17,131 nucleotides of DNA, from the NCBI GenBank assembly GCA_023411265.1, contig JAEYOX010000097.1, positions 1-17,131 on the forward strand. The letters run 5' to 3'. Source of the DNA: Bacteroidota bacterium. Its GTDB lineage: Bacteria > Bacteroidota > Bacteroidia > Flavobacteriales > Weeksellaceae. The position numbers were made by a program, and so were the translations under genes. Positions 11,759 through 17,131 of this stretch are shown here, one piece after another. How positions within the stretch are numbered: the stretch's first letter is position 1; each line of letters opens with the position of its first letter. The notes beneath the pieces are model-generated. The model was not told the DNA's origin and did no database searches. It saw only the letters and a program-made list of their open reading frames with translations.

Positions 11759-14700
11759 TTATCGTATTGAATCATTCTTTTCAGAAGTAATGGTATCCGA
11801 AACAACTTTTGGAGCATGATTTTTATCATTTTTACTACTTCCTAAGATCCTGTTAAAACTTTTACTCCAAACTACTCCTACGCCATACGCCTGGTTTGCA
11901 GCACTGTTGGTTCCCATCTGCGTTCCCATCCCGATATTCATGGGTTTGGAGTATCCTCTTAAGATAAAAGTTCCGTCATTTTTATTGGATGCATCATATT
12001 CTATAGTCCCTTCTCCGGAAAGATAATCCATATTGGTTCCTTCAGAACCTCTGGACAAGGGTATTCCCAGGCCTGTTTTCACACTCACCCGCGGCGACAG
12101 CGCAAAGCTGACCCCGGCATTGGCGCGGTCTCTGGTTTGTGATGCTTCATCTCCCTTAATATAATTTAAATCTATCTGAAATTCGCTGCTGATGGTATTG
12201 AGCACAGATCCCAGTTGTTTAAATAAAATATTGTATCCTGTATCCTCGGCGATATTGGCCACATTAAAACCGGTAGCTGAAGTATTGAACCGGTTCATAA
12301 GTAAAACTGAACCGAACTGAATGACCCTTTCATCTTCCTGGCTCATTCTGGAAGCCAGCGTTTCTTTTATCTGACTGGAAACATCCATCGCCGAAACTCC
12401 CAGTGAAATTTTAGGATTGTTCAGCGTCTGCGTAATTGTGGTTTGCAGCAGCACCTGGATGGGCTGTAAATATCCGACTCCCAGATAATCTCCTGCGTTC
12501 GAAACTGTCCGTACATAATTGGCGGTTATATCCAGCGCAGGAGTCATCGCATCGCCATCCCAAAGGATGCTGCTTCCTTTTACAATCTGGAAAGTACGGT
12601 TCAGCACTGCTTGGGAAGTAAAAGTTCCGGTATCTACAATATATCCGCCGTTCATTTCAATACTTCCGTTTCGCGCCATGTGGAACCGAAGGTCTTCGGA
12701 AGCTCCTCTCACCGAAATATTCCCAATATCATCACCCACCAGAACATTCACTAAAGTGCCTTTATCCACGGCCAGCCTGAAGTTAATATTCATATTCGCA
12801 CCGGGTTGCTTTACTCTTTCAGTAATTATACTGCCTTCATCATCCTTTTTCAAAAAACGAAGCATTTTGAATTCTTCTACTGCGGAAGTGGAATTGGAGT
12901 TAAAGGTAAAGACACTGTTATTCAATGCTCTCATATTTGGTGTCTGAATACTCAGCGCATTTACAGGGCCGGAGACATAAAGATCGCCCTGGCCGTAGAT
13001 TCTTCCCCAAAACAGATCATAATCTTCCTGAGTGGAATTCAGCATCAGAAGATTATCCGCCCGCATAATAAGTTCGACAGCCATAGATGCCAAGGTTTCG
13101 AAATAAATCGCTCCGGAAATCGTTCCCTTGGAATTGGCACGGCCATCGCGAACTCCTATGTCATTCAGTACGGCTGCACCCCGGGTAAGATGAACCATGG
13201 TATCATCAAAGGAATAATCGACACCGGTGAAGTCGAGTTTTAATCCAAAATCTTTCAAGGCAATATCTCCGCTGTAGTCGATCTCTTGTAAAGTTCCGGT
13301 AATATCCAGCGATCCGTTGGCTTTTCCTCGCAGATTACTGAAAATTCCTTTGACAAACTGATTGGCAAAGCGAAGATCGAAATCATCCATATTGGCGTGA
13401 ATATCGAGCGTAGGAGAAGGCGTATTGTTGTCTATCGTTCCGCTGACCTCCAGATTATTATTACCGATAATTCCCGCCGAAACTACTTTTGCATCTACAT
13501 CAAAAACATTCGGAATATCACTGCTTTTGGCCACCACCGTAATGATTCCCATATCGTCTCCGCCCATGAAAATCTCCTTAACCTGAAGATTTACCTGCGG
13601 TTCCAGATTGCCGCTATTCATCCGTATATTAAAATTTCCGTTTGCCACGCCTTCGATCTCCAATGAGTTGCCGTCTTCCTGCATTTCGAGAAGTTTTGCA
13701 ACCTGAAAGCTTTTGATTTCACCGTCAACCACAAAATCAGATCCCGATTTAAAAAGCGCATTTTTCACAAAAAGCTCACTATCCTGGGAATAAATCCTCA
13801 GATTTTCCAGCTCAATATCGCCGGTGGTTTTGCGATAAGTGATGGAATGATTCATCGCAGGATTCGTATCAATGTGCCAGGTTACCTCATTCAGTGTGAG
13901 CGCAGTAGGATCAAAACGAACGATGTAATCTCCCGCAGAATTGGTAGTTTGACTAAAATTGACTGCATAATTCTGTAAATCTCCTTTCACCTCATCCTCC
14001 TTATCACCATGCTGGAGACTTACACCAATATTTAACTGCTGATTATTTTCTTTATTTCCGGTGATCGTGACTTCCCTGAAAATGTTCTCCCCAAAAGCAC
14101 CCCGGTCTATTTTTGCGAAAATCTGTTCTTCCAGGTTTGCTGTGTTAATTCTCACCGCAAGATTGTTCACGAGAATACTGTCTTTGATGATTTCTCCCGT
14201 CGGTGGATTTGCCGAAACCAAAACAGGTTCTGTATCATTGATCTCCTGAGTTCCTTTGATGTAGTATTTCACTTCTGTGGCATCCAGATTCAGCACCAGA
14301 TTATTTTCGTTACCGTCGTAAGATCCGATCACGAAAGCACCGTTGGAAATCCTGAGTTCCGGCATAAAATAATTGACAATCTTCTGCCGCACCTCAAATT
14401 CAATATTGAACTGCTGATTCCGGAACATTTTCCTCGGAGGCGGACCTACTAAAATTTTATTAAGTCCGTTGGTCATCATATCCGGCAGATCAGCAAGATG
14501 GTATTTTCCGGTAATTTTCCCGTTCACCGCTCCCGGCGCATCCACCGACACCACTCTGTTGCCGTTTTCAAAAAATGCTCTTACTTCAGCATTCGGAATA
14601 TCAAACCGCTCTTTTCCGGAACTGAAATTCACTCCATTCAAACGGGCATCCAGTGTCATATCATTCAGATCCGTCATAGCCAGATTTCCTTTCAGGTTCC

Positions 14701-16561
14701 CGCTGATAGCCTGAGTTCCTTTTCCGCCCGTAAAATAAGTCAGGTTCAGATACCTGATATTAGCGGCCACATCCGCCTGAATTCTGGAACTTCTGAAATC
14801 GATTCGTCCTTCTACATTCGCCTTTGCCTGTTGGTCGTCCACATTGATAATTCCCGTGTACACTCTTTGATTCAGAAGTCCGTTCAGATAGACATGATTA
14901 ATTTTTTTATTCAGGATTTCAATTTTGCTGATGCGGGAGGTGGTTCGGATTCTCATCGTATTCACATCGAAACTTTGTCCGTCCAACTGGAAATTCCCGG
15001 AAATCAGCCCTACTTCTTTGCTTTTGGTAATGGCAAACGTATTGAGATCCGTAACTTCAGCATATCCCCTGTATTTGGGCATGTCGCTGGAATAATCAGT
15101 CAGATAAAAATTCCTGACATACGCCCGCCCAATTCCTGTGATCAGGCTTCCCCGAGGAACAAAAATCTGTTTTGGAGTAATGCGCGCCGCGCCGGTGTAC
15201 CTGAGCCGTCCGAAATCGTCCGCAAAATCTTTCATTGGCCCTGAAATAAAAGAAGGGAGCAACGCTTTCAGATCCTGATAAGTAAAATCGGTAGAAAGAT
15301 GGTTGGTTTCAATAAGAAAATCTCCTTCCAGGAGGTTGGTCAGTTTCATGGTACTGGTATTGAGACTCACTTGTCTGTTTCCGAGCACAAAATCATGAAG
15401 GCGGAAATTATTGAGCGGGCCCGCCATTCGGCCGGAAATGTTCACGGGTTGGTAATTATCCCAGTCGATAACAAAATAACTGATGTCATAACCACTGATC
15501 TGGCTTCCGCGCTGCAGTTCCAGTTCCCAGCGCACCCTGTCAGTAAAATTACTCCAAGAACCGTTATTGAGATTGAATTTCAAATCTCCCTGCAGCAAAC
15601 TGTGGTCGGTATTGATGGTAAGATCTTTCAGCAAAAGAAAATCATTGGTCAGCGCTGCTTCTGCCGAAAAAGTATCTACATAATGTTTCTTTCCCCAGCG
15701 TGTGGTCGTAAAACTAAGGTTGTTGATCTGTGCAAAGACATCCCCGCCGTCTACTCTTATTTTAGGAGCTTTCAGGTTCAGATTTTCGGCCTGTAGCCAG
15801 TTGCCCTCTTCTCCCGCACTGTTTCTGTTGACAATAGAAACGCGGGAATTAATCAGATGAACTCTGGAATCCAGCTGAAAAGGAGGCGTATCGGGATCTC
15901 TTTCTTTTCCCGAATCAAAATTGTCGATATAACGGATAAAATTCGAAATGCTGTCCCCCTCATAAGTAATGACCTTGATATCGGCGTTCGTAAGGGTAAT
16001 GGCATTAAAACTTAAAGAATTATTGTTAGGCGAAAGCGCATTTTTCACCAGTGCAATCCAGTTTGAGTTGGCCCGGAACTGTTTTATTTTAATAAATTCG
16101 AGGCCTTTGTGATCTTTAATACGAAGTCCGTTCACAATAACATCTCCGAAATAGTTCACCTGAACATCATCCGTGTACATTTCCGCTTTAAAGTCCTGAT
16201 TTAAAACCTGAAGAGCCTGATTGGCCGCCCATTGTTTCGTAGCAGGCAAATTAACAGCTATTAAAACAGAAGCGACAATACCCAGTGCTGCCCAGAAAAT
16301 TATCAGCAGCAACCTGGCCCACCATTTTATATTGGTTACATCTTTTGTAGCCTGCTCCGCAAGATTACCGACAGTCTGTACAGGGTTTTCAACGGCTTTT
16401 TTCGCTTCATGAGCCACTGTTTTTACCCCTTCTTTCAGTTCCTGAGCAGTTTCCGTAATTTTTTCATTGATTTGATCTACAGCAGAAGAGCCCTGTTTCT
16501 TTTTGCCGGAAGGATCCGGTGGAGTATCGTTATTTTGATTGTTATTTTCTAAATTTGCCAT
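11759..16561 (-). CDS. tamB: TamB/DUF490-type translocation and assembly module protein
   Basis: This 1600-residue AsmA-like envelope protein belongs to the group of bridge-like proteins that span the periplasm. TamB works with a BamA-family outer-membrane partner and, with YhdP/YdbH, in phospholipid transport to the outer membrane in other bacteria. Residues 1-81 form a polar, probably cytoplasmic N-terminus with Lys/Glu/Ala-rich amphipathic repeats (ITETAQELKEGVKTVAHEA). TM helix about 82-104 (ARLLLIIFWAALGIVASVLI) anchors it. The next 1350 residues are long runs of short beta strands typical of the lipid-groove fold. The C-terminal TamB domain (about the last 350) includes MEMNGGYIVDTGTF-like strands and ends with barrel-type strands (SRVSVKTGLGIPLS, YGVGVVWSKSF) and a charged tail. 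I chose the ATG at 16561 (MANLENNN); an in-frame ATG at 16627 lies antisense to conserved tsaD coding sequence. It is divergent from tsaD by four bases. Confidence 0.93.
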   Translation of the reverse strand: MANLENNNQNNDTPPDPSGKKKQGSSAVDQINEKITETAQELKEGVKTVAHEAKKAVENPVQTVGNLAEQATKDVTNIKWWARLLLIIFWAALGIVASVLIAVNLPATKQWAANQALQVLNQDFKAEMYTDDVQVNYFGDVIVNGLRIKDHKGLEFIKIKQFRANSNWIALVKNALSPNNNSLSFNAITLTNADIKVITYEGDSISNFIRYIDNFDSGKERDPDTPPFQLDSRVHLINSRVSIVNRNSAGEEGNWLQAENLNLKAPKIRVDGGDVFAQINNLSFTTTRWGKKHYVDTFSAEAALTNDFLLLKDLTINTDHSLLQGDLKFNLNNGSWSNFTDRVRWELELQRGSQISGYDISYFVIDWDNYQPVNISGRMAGPLNNFRLHDFVLGNRQVSLNTSTMKLTNLLEGDFLIETNHLSTDFTYQDLKALLPSFISGPMKDFADDFGRLRYTGAARITPKQIFVPRGSLITGIGRAYVRNFYLTDYSSDMPKYRGYAEVTDLNTFAITKSKEVGLISGNFQLDGQSFDVNTMRIRTTSRISKIEILNKKINHVYLNGLLNQRVYTGIINVDDQQAKANVEGRIDFRSSRIQADVAANIRYLNLTYFTGGKGTQAISGNLKGNLAMTDLNDMTLDARLNGVNFSSGKERFDIPNAEVRAFFENGNRVVSVDAPGAVNGKITGKYHLADLPDMMTNGLNKILVGPPPRKMFRNQQFNIEFEVRQKIVNYFMPELRISNGAFVIGSYDGNENNLVLNLDATEVKYYIKGTQEINDTEPVLVSANPPTGEIIKDSILVNNLAVRINTANLEEQIFAKIDRGAFGENIFREVTITGNKENNQQLNIGVSLQHGDKEDEVKGDLQNYAVNFSQTTNSAGDYIVRFDPTALTLNEVTWHIDTNPAMNHSITYRKTTGDIELENLRIYSQDSELFVKNALFKSGSDFVVDGEIKSFQVAKLLEMQEDGNSLEIEGVANGNFNIRMNSGNLEPQVNLQVKEIFMGGDDMGIITVVAKSSDIPNVFDVDAKVVSAGIIGNNNLEVSGTIDNNTPSPTLDIHANMDDFDLRFANQFVKGIFSNLRGKANGSLDITGTLQEIDYSGDIALKDFGLKLDFTGVDYSFDDTMVHLTRGAAVLNDIGVRDGRANSKGTISGAIYFETLASMAVELIMRADNLLMLNSTQEDYDLFWGRIYGQGDLYVSGPVNALSIQTPNMRALNNSVFTFNSNSTSAVEEFKMLRFLKKDDEGSIITERVKQPGANMNINFRLAVDKGTLVNVLVGDDIGNISVRGASEDLRFHMARNGSIEMNGGYIVDTGTFTSQAVLNRTFQIVKGSSILWDGDAMTPALDITANYVRTVSNAGDYLGVGYLQPIQVLLQTTITQTLNNPKISLGVSAMDVSSQIKETLASRMSQEDERVIQFGSVLLMNRFNTSATGFNVANIAEDTGYNILFKQLGSVLNTISSEFQIDLNYIKGDEASQTRDRANAGVSFALSPRVSVKTGLGIPLSRGSEGTNMDYLSGEGTIEYDASNKNDGTFILRGYSKPMNIGMGTQMGTNSAANQAYGVGVVWSKSFNRILGSSKNDKNHAPKVVSDTITSEKNDSIR
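16550..16557 (+). promoter_or_regulatory. Candidate -7 box of tsaD inside the tamB 5' end
   Basis: TAAATTTG matches TAnnTTTG and ends eight bases before the tsaD ATG. If used, the leader would be about five bases. It overlaps tamB codons 2-4 (Ala-Asn-Leu) on the opposite strand, so the match could be a by-product of coding. No -33 box is found at standard spacing. Confidence 0.4.
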
Positions 16562-16565
16562 CGTA

Positions 16566-17131
16566 ATGAACGGATCAATAATTTTAGGTATAGAATCGTC
16601 CTGTGACGATACTTCAGCTGCAGTCATCAAAGGAAACAGAATACTTTCGAACGTGGCGGCAAGCCAGAGTATCCATAACGAATACGGCGGGGTGGTCCCC
16701 GAGTTGGCTTCGCGTGCACATCAGCAAAATATTATCCCCGTCATCCATCAGTCTCTCACCAAAGCAAATATACAACAAAATGAGATTTCCGCTATTGGTT
16801 TTACCCGCGGTCCCGGACTATTAGGTTCACTTCTCGTGGGAACTTCCTTTGCAAAATCCCTCGCAATGAGTCTGGATGTTCCCATAATTGAGGTCAACCA
16901 TTTGCAGGCTCATATTTTGGCGCATTTCATCGAAGATGCAAATCCTGTGCCGCCCAAATTCCCATTTTTATGCCTTACTGTCAGTGGCGGACATACCATG
17001 ATTGTGCTTGTTGAGGATTATTTTGATATGAAAATTATCGGCAAAACCATCGACGATGCAGCAGGCGAAGCTTTCGATAAAATAGGGAAATTATTTGGCC
17101 TTGATTATCCTGCGGGTCCCATCGTGGATAA
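16566..17131 (+). CDS. tsaD: tRNA N6-adenosine threonylcarbamoyltransferase TsaD, C-terminus cut by window edge
   Basis: The frame begins MNGSIILGIESSCDDTSAAVI and stays open to the window edge (188 codons plus two bases). TsaD transfers the threonylcarbamoyl group from TC-AMP to A37 of ANN-decoding tRNAs, working with TsaB and TsaE. Family features: 'iLgIEtSCDdTsaAv' at the N-terminus, NEYGGVVPELASRAH (38-52), GFTRGPGLLGSLLVG (78-92), the metal-binding HxxxH of NHLQAHILAH (H112, H116), VSGGHTMIV (139-147) and DDAAGEAFDKIGKLFGLDYPAG (163-184). Essentially the N-terminal half of the usual 335-345 residues is present. It is divergent from tamB, with four bases between the start codons. Confidence 0.97.
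   Translation, partial: MNGSIILGIESSCDDTSAAVIKGNRILSNVAASQSIHNEYGGVVPELASRAHQQNIIPVIHQSLTKANIQQNEISAIGFTRGPGLLGSLLVGTSFAKSLAMSLDVPIIEVNHLQAHILAHFIEDANPVPPKFPFLCLTVSGGHTMIVLVEDYFDMKIIGKTIDDAAGEAFDKIGKLFGLDYPAGPIVD

Noticed and set aside
14498..15244. A 248-codon plus-strand frame inside tamB, and other long plus-strand frames antisense to tamB.
   Set aside because: Composition mirrors the opposite-strand coding of tamB; no domains, signal or promoter. Judged shadow frames.
16562..16627. A longer TamB starting at ATG 16627.
   Set aside because: The added 22 residues are antisense to the conserved tsaD N-terminus (GIESSCDDTSAA), so their openness is explained by tsaD coding.
1..17131. CRISPR array, insertion sequence, tRNA/rRNA, toxin-antitoxin or restriction genes.
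   Set aside because: No regularly spaced repeat-spacer pattern, transposase motif, cloverleaf or related protein motif was found on either strand by eye.

Overview
The window looks like chromosomal DNA from a member of the Bacteroidetes (Flavobacteriia), most likely a Chryseobacterium/Elizabethkingia-type Weeksellaceae. Three things support this. Gene starts lack clear Shine-Dalgarno sequences. Many starts are preceded by the Bacteroidetes -7 box TAnnTTTG, sometimes with a TTTG/TTG -33 box. The gene content also fits: a two-gene transketolase, a 1600-residue TamB divergent from tsaD, and Ric next to an Lrp/AsnC regulator. The assignment rests on sequence reading and family knowledge, not on a search.

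Left part (1-1620), accessory in character: a DUF1801-like gene cut by the window edge and an SRPBCC/AHSA1-type gene, both on the minus strand, followed by about 630 bases without a supportable gene. That gap holds two short tandem repeats. Next comes prfB (minus, 1621-2733), which needs no programmed frameshift. A repeat-bearing intergenic region separates it from an AT-rich block (about 3068-4983). The block carries an orphan NarL-type response regulator, an unusual lipoprotein with a Cys/Trp-rich segment and a C-terminal hydrophobic tail, and a small outer-membrane beta-barrel. It ends in a near-ideal rho-independent terminator.

Middle part (5211-8781), core metabolism on the plus strand: a sodium:solute symporter, then the N- and C-terminal subunits of transketolase 17 bases apart. 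A small lipoprotein gene (9023-9358) follows. It keeps its promoter and signal peptide but has an in-frame amber codon at position 39, so it is probably a pseudogene.

Right part (9360-16561), minus strand: a DUF486 membrane protein, the di-iron Fe-S repair protein Ric, an unidentified four-helix membrane protein, an Lrp/AsnC regulator and the very long tamB. The ric promoter has a 26-bp near-perfect palindrome over its -33 box, which suggests repression by a nitrosative- or oxidative-stress regulator. The lrp upstream region has two identical palindromic decamers 52 bp apart, a layout that fits autoregulation. At the right edge tsaD (plus, cut by the window) diverges from tamB with only four bases between the start codons.

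I do not see a defence island, CRISPR array, insertion sequence, tRNA or rRNA. The least explained material is the AT-rich regulator/lipoprotein/barrel block, the broken lipoprotein gene, the ric operator and the intergenic repeats.
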